A DNA stretch of 64,000 bases from Lachnospiraceae bacterium (GTDB lineage: Bacteria; Bacillota; Clostridia; Lachnospirales; Lachnospiraceae), in the NCBI GenBank assembly GCA_017469945.1, contig JAFUFI010000014.1, positions 62,001-126,000 of the forward strand, written 5' to 3'. Positions 17,590-28,100 of the stretch are shown here, in pieces (position 1 is the first letter of the stretch; each line of letters begins with the position of its first letter). Under the pieces are notes generated by a model, which was given only the letters and a program-made list of their open reading frames with translations, was not told where the DNA came from and did not search any database. Made by a program: the position numbers and the translations under genes.

Positions 17590-20508
17590 TTAAAACAGGT
17601 TTTCAATCTTGTCAAACAACTCTTTTTCCTCTTTTATCTTAGCGGCGCTTCCGATAACAACCAGCTTGTTCTGAGAAAGAAAAGATCTAAGATGCTTAGC
17701 TGTGTTTCTGATATCCTCTACGCTGCAATTAAGAGCTTCAAGTCTGGATTTATTGAGCTTTTCTTCCGTCATACCGTTTAGGTATGCTCCGAAGGAACGC
17801 ACGCCCTTTCCGGATGCGGTAAGGGGTGAATCGAGCTCGCCGAAAGTACCGATGATATACTTTGTCATAGTTCTTTCGTCAACATCAAATTTCTCCATTG
17901 CTTCGGGAGCTTCCTCGTAAACCTTGATGCTCCTTGAAAGGTTGGGATCTCTGTAGGATGAAAAGAAGCTGTCACCGCCTCTCTTGAATCCGCTTGAGCA
18001 GCCGTATGCGCCGCCCTTAACTCTGATGTTCTCCCAAAGATAATTATATCCCATGATGGTCTTAAGTACGGCAAGTGCTCCTGTATACTCAAGTCCGTCC
18101 TTTTTAAAGTTTCCGCTTCTGCAAACGTACTGAACCTGTCCGGAAGTCATAAAGCCTTCGTTTTCCTTTATGAGCTCGGGAACAAAGTTTTCTTTTCTTA
18201 CTTCATCCTTAAAGAGACAGTTTTTAAGGTCTGATACGCTCTCTCTGATACCCTGAGCGCCCGCTTCGTCCTCGGATGTTAGATCGACGAAAAAGTTTTC
18301 CGGTCTAAAGGCGATGTGTATAAACTCTTTAAGCTTTGCGGAAATCTCCTCTTTCTTTGAATCAAAATTATCGGTAAGGTCTGCTAAGAATCTGTAAAAC
18401 TCTATACCACCGGTCATATCCATGACTCTTCCGGTTTTATTAAGTCCGGCGGCAGCTCTCAGTGCGGCATACGCATTTCCCGAAGACATCATAGACGACT
18501 GCATCTGTGACTTAGTCTCGTTAAGGATTTCAAGGATTCTTGTGCTGTCGTCAAGATTAGATTCAAAAAGGATCTCTTTAACGATCTTTAAAACATCAGC
18601 GGCATTCTCATACAGATATTTAACCCTTACAAGGAATTCAAACTTATATTCATCTGAATTATCTACATCTCCGTATACTTCTTTAGAAAAGCTGCATCCA
18701 CCGGCAACAAGATCAAGCTCGTTATTGAGTTCAGCGTATTTATGCTCCTTGGTATCTATCTGACCGAGGATATTTGAGATAAGGGCCGCGTAAGGATAAA
18801 GATCTCCCGGGAGGTTCTTTAGGTCAAAGGCAAGAGTAAGATAAGAAATACCTGTAGTTCTGTAATTATGAAGAAGGGCTTTTACCCCTGCGATTTCGGT
18901 AAGCTTATTGTCGTAGGGAAGAGCTTCTTTTTTAATATCATCTCTCGAAATAAGAGGGATAGTGGCAAGCGCCTCCGGAGAATCAACCTGTTCCTGGAAA
19001 GCACGAAGCTTTTCAAAATCAGCCTTGATCCCTTTTATCTCCTCATCGCTTAAAGATGCCTGATACTTAGCTAATCTTTCCGCAAGCTCAGCAGCCTTTT
19101 TCTCAGCGAGTCCAAGCTCGGGCTCTAAAGTTATAAATGTAGAATATGTATTGTCGATGAAAATAGTCTTAAGGAGTTTCTCAAAATAATCGGTTTGTAC
19201 ATACTCCTTCATTTTCTTATACATATCGAGGCATTCGATATGTATAAACGGCTTATCATCATCGTAAAGCCAGGAATCCAATGCCTGAAGTCCATACATA
19301 AGTCCCTTGGGAAATCTTCCGAAATCAGCCTCTCTGTAGGAAAACTCCTGCTTAACGATTGCAGCCATAAGAGCCTTCTTATCAAAGCCCTCTTTAACGA
19401 TCTTTTCAATTACTTCGTTTACTATATCTGTAAATTCTTTTTCACGGCTAAGGTCGGTTCCCTTAGCTACGATGGAAAAGTATGGCTGTTTAATACCGGT
19501 TTCGAGAAGGCTGTAAACCTCGTCTCCGAGTCCCTTCTCAACAAGAGCCTGCTTTAAAGGCGCGCCGGGAGCGCTGATAAGTGCCGAGTCTATTACGGAC
19601 AAGGCCATATAAAGCTCTCTGTCGGTAGATTTGCCGTAGCAATAGTTAAGGGACATATATGTATTGTCCTTAGCTTCCTCTCCCTCGGCAAGAGAACACT
19701 TAAAGTTCGAAGATACTCTCTTTTCAAAAGGCTTTTGATCCTTAATAGCAGAATCTACTTCTCTGTAATCAAACTTAGAAAGGTATGCCTTGTCGATATA
19801 ATCGAGTTTCTCGGCCATATCCATATCACCGTAGAGGTAGATATAGCTGTTTGAAGGATGATAGTAAGCCCTGTGGAAATCAAGGAACTGCTCGTAAGTA
19901 AGATCCGGGATGTAATCAGGATCTCCGCCCGACTCTACTCCGTAAGTCGTATCCGGGAAGAGCGAATTAAAAATCTGTCTTGATAAAACATCCTCTGCGG
20001 ATGAGAAAGCGCCCTTCATCTCGTTATAAACTACGCCGTTTATAAAGAGCTTACCTTCTTCATCAAATTCATAATGCCAGCCTTCCTGACGGAAGATTGC
20101 TTCGTTGGTATATGTATTGGGATAAAAAACCGCATCCAAATAAACGTGCATAAGATTCTGAAAATCAGCATCGTTACAGCTTGCAATCGGATAAACGGTC
20201 TTATCGGGATAAGTCATTGCATTAAGGAATGTATTGAGCGAACCCTTGGCAAGTTCAACAAAGGGATCCTTTACAGGAAACTCCTTTGATCCGCAAAGCA
20301 CGGAATGCTCGGTGATATGCGCAACACCTGTTGAGTCTGTAGGAGGTGTTCTGAATCCGATGTAAAAAACCTTATTGTCATCATCGTTAGAAAGAAGGGC
20401 TATTCTGGCACCTGTCTTTTTATGTCTAAGCCTTATCGCTCTGCTGGCAATGTCTTTTACTTCCCTGTCCTCAAGTATTTCGTAGCTGGTTAAATCTTCA
20501 AGTTTCAT
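17590..20508 (-). CDS. M16C-family zinc metallopeptidase (PreP-like)
   Basis: 972 residues, the length of the PreP/CymA-type presequence peptidases. The inverted zinc motif HITEH lies at residues 64-68, with VVYNEMKGAFSS supplying the third-ligand region about 90 residues later. The peptidase domain is followed by the M16C-associated region and an inactive second half, forming a clamshell that degrades peptides up to about 65 residues. No signal peptide, so it is cytosolic, probably for oligopeptide turnover. The start has a CGGAGA site. A terminator lies immediately upstream, so the gene probably has its own promoter close to the hairpin's T-run. Confidence 0.95.
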   Translation of the reverse strand: MKLEDLTSYEILEDREVKDIASRAIRLRHKKTGARIALLSNDDDNKVFYIGFRTPPTDSTGVAHITEHSVLCGSKEFPVKDPFVELAKGSLNTFLNAMTYPDKTVYPIASCNDADFQNLMHVYLDAVFYPNTYTNEAIFRQEGWHYEFDEEGKLFINGVVYNEMKGAFSSAEDVLSRQIFNSLFPDTTYGVESGGDPDYIPDLTYEQFLDFHRAYYHPSNSYIYLYGDMDMAEKLDYIDKAYLSKFDYREVDSAIKDQKPFEKRVSSNFKCSLAEGEEAKDNTYMSLNYCYGKSTDRELYMALSVIDSALISAPGAPLKQALVEKGLGDEVYSLLETGIKQPYFSIVAKGTDLSREKEFTDIVNEVIEKIVKEGFDKKALMAAIVKQEFSYREADFGRFPKGLMYGLQALDSWLYDDDKPFIHIECLDMYKKMKEYVQTDYFEKLLKTIFIDNTYSTFITLEPELGLAEKKAAELAERLAKYQASLSDEEIKGIKADFEKLRAFQEQVDSPEALATIPLISRDDIKKEALPYDNKLTEIAGVKALLHNYRTTGISYLTLAFDLKNLPGDLYPYAALISNILGQIDTKEHKYAELNNELDLVAGGCSFSKEVYGDVDNSDEYKFEFLVRVKYLYENAADVLKIVKEILFESNLDDSTRILEILNETKSQMQSSMMSSGNAYAALRAAAGLNKTGRVMDMTGGIEFYRFLADLTDNFDSKKEEISAKLKEFIHIAFRPENFFVDLTSEDEAGAQGIRESVSDLKNCLFKDEVRKENFVPELIKENEGFMTSGQVQYVCRSGNFKKDGLEYTGALAVLKTIMGYNYLWENIRVKGGAYGCSSGFKRGGDSFFSSYRDPNLSRSIKVYEEAPEAMEKFDVDERTMTKYIIGTFGELDSPLTASGKGVRSFGAYLNGMTEEKLNKSRLEALNCSVEDIRNTAKHLRSFLSQNKLVVIGSAAKIKEEKELFDKIENLF

Positions 20509-20534
20509 TAAAAGTCTCCGTTCCGTGTATAAAA

Positions 20535-20562
20535 AATTAAGAGGCGTTTACACACCTCTTAA
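20535..20562 (-). terminator. Intrinsic terminator after the 20606 gene
   Basis: Perfect ten-base stem AATTAAGAGG / CCTCTTAATT followed on the minus strand by a T-run (TTTTTTATA). It closes the rhomboid-like, sigma-like and small-protein transcript. Confidence 0.85.
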
Positions 20563-20605
20563 TTATAATTAAAATCGCTGTTTTTGTAAATATTCAAGCC
20601 GTAGG

Positions 20606-21025
20606 TTAAACCGTAAGTAGCGCCAATTTGTTAACTCTCAGTTCTTGGATCACAAGCCCTACGCTTTCTTTTTCGTCTTTAGAAAGGGAAGTAAGTTCCG
20701 GTATGCTCATCATTTCTGTAACATACTCTTTCTTCCGTTTACCAAAGAGTCGTTTCTTCTCGCGAATAACATTGACTTTTACTTTAGAGCGCATCTGCTT
20801 CAAAACCTGCACTCTAAAATCTCCGGGCTGCATATAGTAAAGAATCGTTTCAAGCGAGTCATCGCCGTCAGAGCCGTTTTTCAGGCTTTCGACGCAGACC
20901 TTTCGGAACTTAAAAAGAATATCTTCATTCTCGGCAATCTCATTTATCGTATATTTAGCACCTACATACAGATTTCCCGTATCCTGCATGCAGTATTTAT
21001 AATCTTCATAAACTGTCTTGTTCAT
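20606..21025 (-). CDS. Uncharacterised cytosolic protein (139 aa)
   Basis: No family recognised. The protein starts MNKTVYEDYKYCMQDTGNLY, has no signal peptide or membrane segment, and is rich in Lys/Glu/Val with a basic central stretch (RSKVKVNVIREKKRLFGKRK). The ATG at 21025 has AAGGGCG upstream. That site overlaps the stop codon of the sigma-like gene, with only ten bases between stop and start, so the two are translated together. Being paired with a sigma-like protein makes a regulatory or binding partner plausible but unproven. Confidence 0.65.
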   Translation of the reverse strand: MNKTVYEDYKYCMQDTGNLYVGAKYTINEIAENEDILFKFRKVCVESLKNGSDGDDSLETILYYMQPGDFRVQVLKQMRSKVKVNVIREKKRLFGKRKKEYVTEMMSIPELTSLSKDEKESVGLVIQELRVNKLALLTV

Positions 21026-21035
21026 ATTTTCGCCC

Positions 21036-21794
21036 TTATTCAATACCCTTTAATTCATCGGGTATCTCTATGGAATCGATCTTAAATCCGCTGATCCTTA
21101 TGGCATCAACCACTGCTTTTCTTGAAAGATGTTCTTCCTCGCAAAGCTCTTCTACCGTAACCTTTCTTGCATACTCTTTTGAAAGCTTATCCGCCTTTTC
21201 AAAGATTTCATTTACTCTCTTTAGGGCTTTATCATTTACCTGGGCGGAATCGTTGTTTTCCTTTATCAGCTCTTCCATCGCGTCCATAACATATTTAACG
21301 ATCATGCCTTCGCAGTCTTCGGGCTTTTCCTGGGAATCAAGCATGGTAACGGCGGCAGCAAGTGCCACATTTCCTTCGCCTATAAGGTCCTCTATAAGTA
21401 CCCCTTGGTTATTGTATATCTTTGAAATCTGTACAACGTCTTTAAGGTACATTTCCGTCAGTTTACTCTGCGCCTCTTTTTCTCCTGCCATAGCCTGTAT
21501 AGTATAGGCCTTTTTCTCTCCGTCCGAATACTCAGGCAAAAGCTCAAGCTCATCAAGGTACATCTGAAGGAAATTCATATCCTCCGGGGTAAACTCTTCC
21601 TCTTCGGGAGCCTCGCCGCCTACCTTTATCTTTTGAGCGGCAAGATAATCCTTAACCATTTTAAGCCTGTCATCATCAAGCTCAATTTCTGTGAAAGCTT
21701 CGCTTAAAGCCTCATCCGTAATATAGTTTCCGTTTTCTCTTGCACTTCGTTTAACCGATTCAAGTATCTGCCCGAATCTAACTTCTTTATCCAT
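21036..21794 (-). CDS. Sigma-70-like protein lacking region 4
   Basis: 252 residues. Residues 1-55 resemble sigma region 1.1 (FGQILESVKRSARENGNYIT...LAAQKIKV). About 68-85 resembles region 1.2 (DMNFLQMYLDELELLP). About 95-150 resembles region 2.1-2.2 (DVVQISKIYNNQGVLIEDLIGEGNVAL, matching the core-binding IDLIQEGNxGL pattern). The region around 195-240 resembles region 3 (VNEIFEKADKLSKEYARKVT). The aromatic melting and -10 recognition segment of region 2.3-2.4 is degenerate and no region 4 is present. It is probably a sigma-derived regulator or core-binding protein rather than a working initiation factor. It is co-transcribed with the rhomboid-like gene and the 139-aa unknown. Confidence 0.7.
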   Translation of the reverse strand: MDKEVRFGQILESVKRSARENGNYITDEALSEAFTEIELDDDRLKMVKDYLAAQKIKVGGEAPEEEEFTPEDMNFLQMYLDELELLPEYSDGEKKAYTIQAMAGEKEAQSKLTEMYLKDVVQISKIYNNQGVLIEDLIGEGNVALAAAVTMLDSQEKPEDCEGMIVKYVMDAMEELIKENNDSAQVNDKALKRVNEIFEKADKLSKEYARKVTVEELCEEEHLSRKAVVDAIRISGFKIDSIEIPDELKGIE

Positions 21795-21818
21795 ATTAAT
21801 CCTCTAATCTACCAATGG

Positions 21819-22706
21819 TTATTTTTTATGTGTATGTGTAAACAGATGCTCCTGGCAGTACTCATAATTGCCGTTACATTTACTGCAGTATCTGAACTCA
21901 AGGTTTGGGTTTGATTCATCTGTCTGTCCGCAGATTGAACATTTATGCTTATAAGTAACTCCGGCTTGCATCTTCGGAGTCCGCGCTTTCTTTTCGTACT
22001 GCGCTCTTCTGATCTTAGCTTTGATTGAGAAGCGCCTAATATTTACAAGATAGAAAATAAGTATGTTTATAAGGGCAGCGCCTACTGCAAACCTTGTAAG
22101 AGTTCCTCCCATAACAAAAATATATCCCATATAAACCAGATCTATAATACCGAGCCATTTCATCTTCATAGGGATAAAGAACATGAACCTTACCATATTG
22201 TTGGGATAAGTCATGGCAAAGCCCAGATATATGCTCATATTGATATAGTATGTACTGAAGGCTCCCCACATTGCAGGAGTATTATATTCATCAATAAACT
22301 TAAGCGCCTCCCAGCCGTCTGTCTGAAGGCTCAAACTTATATACAAAAAGCCCATAGCCAGGAACGCTGAAACAATCGTTAATAAAGCTCCCCCGAAAAT
22401 ATAAACATTAAAGCGGAAAGTCCCCCATGTCTTTTCAAGAACCATACCGATAGAGAGGCAGCACCACATCATAAGGAGTATAAATATAATATGCGACTCA
22501 TAGGGTGGAACAATAAGCCAGGTAAATATTCTCCATACCTGTCCCTGTACGATTTTTACGGGATCAAGGTAAAGAAAAGAGAGAAAATCAGTTCCCCTGA
22601 ACTTGTCAACGAACTGTATGATATATCCGAGGGCATACCCGATGATAAGCGCCAATGTAAGATTCGGAATAGCGTATTTACCGAACTTTCTTTCAAGTTT
22701 ATCCAT
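21819..22706 (-). CDS. Rhomboid-like membrane protein with C-terminal zinc ribbon, probably not a protease
   Basis: 295 residues with about six membrane helices. The VWRIFTWLIVPP...LEKTWGTFRFNVYIFGGALL stretch follows the rhomboid pattern (WR-x-FT, then E-x2-WG-x2-R). The catalytic GxSG serine motif is not visible where expected (GAFSTYYINMS instead), and the histidine partner is not evident. After the last helix comes a basic region and a Cys4-type ribbon (CSICGQ...YCSKCNGNYEYC) ending in HLFTHTHKK. The ATG at 22706 with AAAGGATG is preferred over an upstream TTG. First gene of a minus-strand operon with the sigma-like protein. Confidence 0.72.
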   Translation of the reverse strand: MDKLERKFGKYAIPNLTLALIIGYALGYIIQFVDKFRGTDFLSFLYLDPVKIVQGQVWRIFTWLIVPPYESHIIFILLMMWCCLSIGMVLEKTWGTFRFNVYIFGGALLTIVSAFLAMGFLYISLSLQTDGWEALKFIDEYNTPAMWGAFSTYYINMSIYLGFAMTYPNNMVRFMFFIPMKMKWLGIIDLVYMGYIFVMGGTLTRFAVGAALINILIFYLVNIRRFSIKAKIRRAQYEKKARTPKMQAGVTYKHKCSICGQTDESNPNLEFRYCSKCNGNYEYCQEHLFTHTHKK

Positions 22707-22754
22707 CAAAAAACCATCCTTTTTAAATAATTCGAACAAAGGTTAGTTTACCAT

Positions 22755-22782
22755 ATTTTAGGAACATTTGCTTAATTTGTAA
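22755..22782 (-). promoter_or_regulatory. Candidate promoter of the rhomboid-like gene
   Basis: Minus-strand TTACAA, 16-base spacer, TAAAAT in the AT-rich divergent region 22707-22855. Reasonable but not strong. Confidence 0.45.
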
Positions 22783-22802
22783 GGTAAATTTATAAAAATT
22801 TA

Positions 22803-22811
22803 TGATATAAT
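22803..22811 (+). promoter_or_regulatory. Extended -10 element of the LTA-synthase-like gene
   Basis: TGATATAAT (TGn plus perfect TATAAT) about 45 bases before the ATG. No good -35 was seen, as is common for extended -10 promoters. Confidence 0.6.
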
Positions 22812-22855
22812 ACGTGGGTAGGACTTTAATACCCGTATCCCAACCGGAGATGAAT

Positions 22856-25036
22856 ATGAAAAACAGGTTAAACGATCTGTCTTTGTTTCTTTTATTTTGG
22901 GCCTCACTGTTTTATTTAGAATCCGTCACCATAATTTCACTTAATCCCTCGCTGCAATCTCTAAATCTGCAGTTTTTTATTTATGCTTTTCTTTTTGCTG
23001 CTCCCTTTGCTTTTATCCCCTATATCATCTCTTCGGTTTTCAAAAGAAAGAATGCAAGATTTGTTATACTGCTGATCTTTTTAATCTTCTATACTTTGAT
23101 CTTTGCTACCGAGCTTTTTTCAAAAGCTTTTTTCAGGACGTATATGTCCATTGAATCCATTCTTTACGGAGGAAAGGGAATCTTTACGGACTTTGCCTTG
23201 GAGACGCTGCAGTTTGTCGGAAAAAGATTCTACCTGGTTCTTCTGCTTTTACTTCCCCTTGCCGGTTTTATTCTTTTGAAAGTATTTAAAAAGATTCTGA
23301 CAGGCATTCCTTACGCATATTCAAGGCTTTTGTCCTTAGGGTTATGCCTTTTTGGCTTTTTCGCTGCTATTTGCCTTGTTTACTTTGACGAGGGCGCAAA
23401 AATCCTTTATACGGAAAACTACGATTTTGACACATCCGCGGAAAGCTTCGGTATTTCCACCGCATTCAGGCTTGATGCGAAAAATATTATATTTGGAGAT
23501 AAAGGAAATGATACTTTTGAAGTTATCGCTGACGAAAATTTAAATACTGATGCAGAACCGGAAAGTGCCTCTCTTTCTTTCGGCATTGCAAAAACAGAAA
23601 ACACAGAAAATTCAGAAAGCATTGAAACTAATGGTGATACAAAAAATCCCGAACAGATAGAATACGGCGATAATACCTGGGATATTTCCGATTCCGTTAT
23701 AGAGATTAAAGAAATCGAAAATCTTTCAGAAGCTGAGCCCGAGGAAATCGTCTATGGAAAGCACGATTGCGGCATCGACTTTTCACTTCTTGCGGAGAGC
23801 GAAACTGACTCTGCTTTTAAATCGATTGATAATTATATCGCCTCTCTTGAGCCTTCTTCCGAAAACAAATATACCGGAATCTTCAAAGGTAAAAACCTGA
23901 TATTTATTTCAGCGGAAGCCTTCAGTGCGGAAGCTATTGACGAAGAGCTCACTCCCGCCCTTTACAGACTTGCCACAAAGGGAATAAACTTTACAAACTA
24001 TTATCAGCCCGTTTGGGGAGGAAGTACTTCTACCGGCGAATATTCCAATCTGACCGGCCTTATTCCCGCCTGGGGCGTTGCAAGCATGAAAAAGACGGCA
24101 GATAAAAATATGTATTACACAATGGGTAATTTTCTGCGCAGAGAAGGATATTTTTCAAGAGCTTTTCACGGACACGATTATAAATACTACGGCCGTGACC
24201 TGACTCACGAAAATATAGGATATGATCTATATCTCGGCAGAGGAAACGGACTTGAAGATTTTATAAAAAATCAGTGGCCCGAAAGCGATCTCGAAACTGT
24301 GCATGCCACAATAGATATGTATATTGACGAGTCTCCTTTTTCCGTATACTACATGTCCATCAGCGGCCATACTAACTATAACTGGCGCGGTAATGCCATG
24401 AGCTACAAAAACAAGGATAAAGTAAAGGACCTTAACGTGCCTGATCCGATAAAGTGCTATATAGCCTGCAATCTTGAATTTGAATACTCCATGGAATACA
24501 TGCTTGAATGCCTTGAAGAAAAAGGGCTGATAGACGATACCGTTATCGTTATCGCCAACGATCATTATCCCTTTGGTCTCGAAAGCGAATCGAGCGCGAC
24601 CTACAAAAACGCTTTAGGCGACCTGTATGGCTATGATTACACAACTCCCTGGGAAAGAGACCATAACAGGCTTATAATCTGGTGTGGCTCTCTGGAAAAA
24701 GAGGAGCCTATTGTAGTTGACGATCCTGTTTACAGCCTTGATATAGTCCCTACTTTGGCCAATCTTTTCGGCGCAAGCTTCGATTCCAGACTTTACGTAG
24801 GAAGAGATGTATTCTCTGATGCCGAACCTTTGGTTATCTGGGCTAATTATAACTGGATGACTGATAAAGCCTGTCAAACCGGCGGAAAAACCACTGTTTT
24901 TGAAGGATATGAAGATGAAGTTGATTCTGCTTATATAAAACGGATAAGTTCCGCTGTGGCAAATAAATTTAGCTTTTCAAAAAAAGTCATAGAAAATGAT
25001 TATTATGATCATCTGTTCGGATATGCTCCGCAGTAA
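22856..25036 (+). CDS. LTA-synthase-like sulfatase-family membrane enzyme
   Basis: 726 residues. Five N-terminal membrane helices span about residues 5-190. An unusual acidic Glu/Asn/Ser-rich segment (about 225-330) precedes the extracellular alkaline-phosphatase/sulfatase domain. The domain has NLIFISAEAFSAEAID (metal and substrate loop), GGSTSTGEYSNLTG holding the nucleophile threonine near 391, FHGHDYKYYG, and IVIANDHYPFGL (metal-binding DH). The family transfers glycerol phosphate from phosphatidylglycerol to a glycolipid or wall polymer. The ATG at 22856 sits six bases after GGAG; upstream in-frame codons lack this. It is one of two plus-strand genes. Confidence 0.88.
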   Translation: MKNRLNDLSLFLLFWASLFYLESVTIISLNPSLQSLNLQFFIYAFLFAAPFAFIPYIISSVFKRKNARFVILLIFLIFYTLIFATELFSKAFFRTYMSIESILYGGKGIFTDFALETLQFVGKRFYLVLLLLLPLAGFILLKVFKKILTGIPYAYSRLLSLGLCLFGFFAAICLVYFDEGAKILYTENYDFDTSAESFGISTAFRLDAKNIIFGDKGNDTFEVIADENLNTDAEPESASLSFGIAKTENTENSESIETNGDTKNPEQIEYGDNTWDISDSVIEIKEIENLSEAEPEEIVYGKHDCGIDFSLLAESETDSAFKSIDNYIASLEPSSENKYTGIFKGKNLIFISAEAFSAEAIDEELTPALYRLATKGINFTNYYQPVWGGSTSTGEYSNLTGLIPAWGVASMKKTADKNMYYTMGNFLRREGYFSRAFHGHDYKYYGRDLTHENIGYDLYLGRGNGLEDFIKNQWPESDLETVHATIDMYIDESPFSVYYMSISGHTNYNWRGNAMSYKNKDKVKDLNVPDPIKCYIACNLEFEYSMEYMLECLEEKGLIDDTVIVIANDHYPFGLESESSATYKNALGDLYGYDYTTPWERDHNRLIIWCGSLEKEEPIVVDDPVYSLDIVPTLANLFGASFDSRLYVGRDVFSDAEPLVIWANYNWMTDKACQTGGKTTVFEGYEDEVDSAYIKRISSAVANKFSFSKKVIENDYYDHLFGYAPQ

Positions 25037-25054
25037 AGTTTATACTCTCTTAAT

Positions 25055-25083
25055 TTGCAAAAAAAGCCGCTTACAGTTATAAT
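25055..25083 (+). promoter_or_regulatory. Promoter of the 25140 gene
   Basis: TTGCAA, 17-base spacer, TATAAT, giving a ~50-base leader before the AGGAG site and ATG at 25140. The gene therefore does not depend on the upstream LTA-synthase-like promoter. Confidence 0.8.
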
Positions 25084-25139
25084 TAGTGTTTGACTGACAA
25101 CGGGGGATTATCAATAGATCAAACATTTCAGGAGTTAAC

Positions 25140-28100
25140 ATGGACTTAAATTCAAAATCCGCAAGACTTGGTATCGATATCGGTTCAACTACTGTCAAAA
25201 TTGCGGTTTTAGATGATGATAATACTATTCTCTTCTCAGATTACAGAAGACACCACGCTAATATAAAAGAGACTTTAAAAGATCTCATTTCGCTTGCGCT
25301 TTCTAAGCTCGGAAATATTACTGTATTCCCTGTGATCACAGGTTCCGGCGGTCTTAATATCGCAAAGCACTTAGGAGTACCCTTTACCCAGGAAGTAATT
25401 GCTGTTGCTACTTCTCTTCAGACTCTCGCTCCCAAGACAGATGTCGCAATTGAGCTCGGAGGCGAAGACGCCAAGATCATCTACTTTGAGGACGGTAATG
25501 TAGAACAGCGTATGAACGGTATCTGCGCAGGCGGTACCGGCTCTTTTATTGACCAGATGGCATCCCTGCTTCAGACCGACGCCACCGGGCTTAATGAGTA
25601 TGCCAAAAACTATAAATCCCTTTATACAATAGCTGCAAGATGCGGCGTTTTCGCAAAAACCGATATTCAGCCCCTTATTAATGAAGGCGCTACCAGCGAA
25701 GACCTTGCTGCATCAATATTCCAGGCTGTTGTTAACCAGACTATTTCCGGTCTTGCCTGCGGAAAACCCATCAGGGGACATGTTGCTTTCTTAGGTGGTC
25801 CTTTACATTTCTTAGACCAGTTAAAGGCTGCATTCATAAGAACATTAAAGCTTGATGACGAGCATATTATTGATGCGGATAACTCTCATCTTTTTGCCGC
25901 TATAGGTTCCGCATTAAACTACGATAAAAATGTTTCTTTCCCTTTAGAGGATATGGCCGGTAAATTATCCGGCGATCTTAAGATGGAGTTTGAAGTCGAG
26001 CGTATGGAACCTCTCTTTGCATCCAAAGAAGAGTTCGCTGCCTTTGAAGAGAGACATTCAAAAGCTAAAGTAACCAAAGGTGATTTATCCTCATATAAAG
26101 GTAATGCCTTTTTGGGAATTGATGCCGGATCTACGACCACCAAGATTGCCCTTGTCGGAGAAAGCGGCGAGCTATTGTACTCTTTCTACTCCGGAAACAA
26201 CGGCTCTCCTTTAAAGACCGCTATCGGTGCTATAGCGGATATTAAACAAAAGCTTCCTTCGGACGTAAAGATTGTTCGTTCATGTTCAACCGGATACGGA
26301 GAAGCTCTTCTTAAGTCAGCATTTATGCTTGATGACGGAGAAGTTGAGACTATCGCACACTACAAAGCCGCTGCTTTCTTCGATCCCGAGGTGGATTGTA
26401 TCCTTGATATAGGCGGTCAGGATATGAAGTGCATCAAGATTAAGAACAAGACCGTTGAATCCGTTCAGCTTAATGAAGCTTGTTCTTCAGGATGCGGTTC
26501 ATTTATAGAGACCTTTGCAAAATCTCTCGATTTTTCTGTAAAGGACTTTGCGACCGAGGCCCTATTTGCGCCTCATCCCATCGACCTCGGTACAAGATGT
26601 ACCGTATTTATGAACTCAAAGGTTAAGCAGGCACAGAAAGAAGGCGCTTCAGTCGCCGATATTTCTGCAGGTCTTGCTTACTCTGTTATTAAGAACGCTC
26701 TCTTTAAGGTTATTAAGGTATCAAACGCTTCCGAGCTTGGCGACAATATCGTAGTTCAGGGCGGTACTTTCTATAACAATGCTGTTCTTCGTTCTCTTGA
26801 AAAGATCGCTGACTGCGAAGTTACCCGTCCCGACATTGCAGGTATCATGGGTGCTTTCGGTTGTGCTCTTATAGCAAGGGAAAGATTTGAAGAAGGCTAT
26901 GAAACCACAATGCTTTCTTTGGACGATATCATCGGTCTTGAGTACGAAACAAGCATGACTAAATGCCGCGGATGTACCAACTCCTGCCGCCTTACTATCA
27001 ACAGATTCTCCGGCGGAAGACAGTTTATCTCCGGCAACAGATGTGAGCGAGGAATCGGCGGAAAGAAAAACGCCGGAAACGTTCCGAATCTGTATGAATA
27101 CAAAATGAAGAGACTCTTCGACTACGAGCCTCTTTCGGAAACCGAGGCAAAGCGCGGAACAGTAGGAATCCCTAAAGTCCTTAATATGTACGAGGACTAT
27201 CCTTTCTGGGCCACCTTCTTTAAAAAACTTGGCTACCGAATAATCCTCTCTCCTTCCTCTACGAGAAAAGTTTACGAGATGGGTATCGAGTCCATCCCTT
27301 CCGAGTCTCTTTGCTATCCCGCAAAGATTGCCCACGGACATGTTACATGGCTGCTTGATAAAAACGTTGACTTTATCTTCTATCCTTCGATTTTTTACGA
27401 AAGAAAGGAAGATCAGGATACGGCAAACAGCTACAACTGTCCTATTGTTGCTTCAAACTCGGAAAATATTAAGAACAACCTTGAAGCTATTACCGAAGGA
27501 AAAGTGCGTTTCCGCAATCCTTTTATGTCCTTTAAATCCGAAAAAACCATTTATCAGGTCCTTTCAAAGGAATTTAAAGAGATTCCTTCCGGCGAATTAA
27601 AAGAAGCTATCCATGCAGCCTGGGAAGAACTCGCCGCCTGCAGGCAGGATATTAGAAACAAGGGAGAAGAAACCCTTAAATACCTCGAAGAGACCGGTAA
27701 ACACGGTATCGTTCTTGCGGGCCGCCCCTATCATATAGACCCGGAGATCAACCACGGTATCCCTGAGATGATCAATTCATACGATATCGCTGTACTGACC
27801 GAGGATTCAATAGCTCACCTTGCAAAACCCGACAGACCGCTTATCGTTTCAGACCAGTGGACCTATCATGCGAGGCTTTACGCGGCAGCAAGCTATATCA
27901 GGACCCGCGATGACCTTGATATGATACAGCTTAACTCCTTCGGATGCGGTCTTGACGCCGTTACCTCCGACCAGGTTAACGATATTTTATCCTGCTCAAA
28001 CAAGATCTATACATGCTTAAAGATCGACGAGGTAAATAACCTCGGCGCTGCAAGGATCCGAGTACGTTCCCTCATCTCCGCTATCGCTGAAAGAAAGCGT

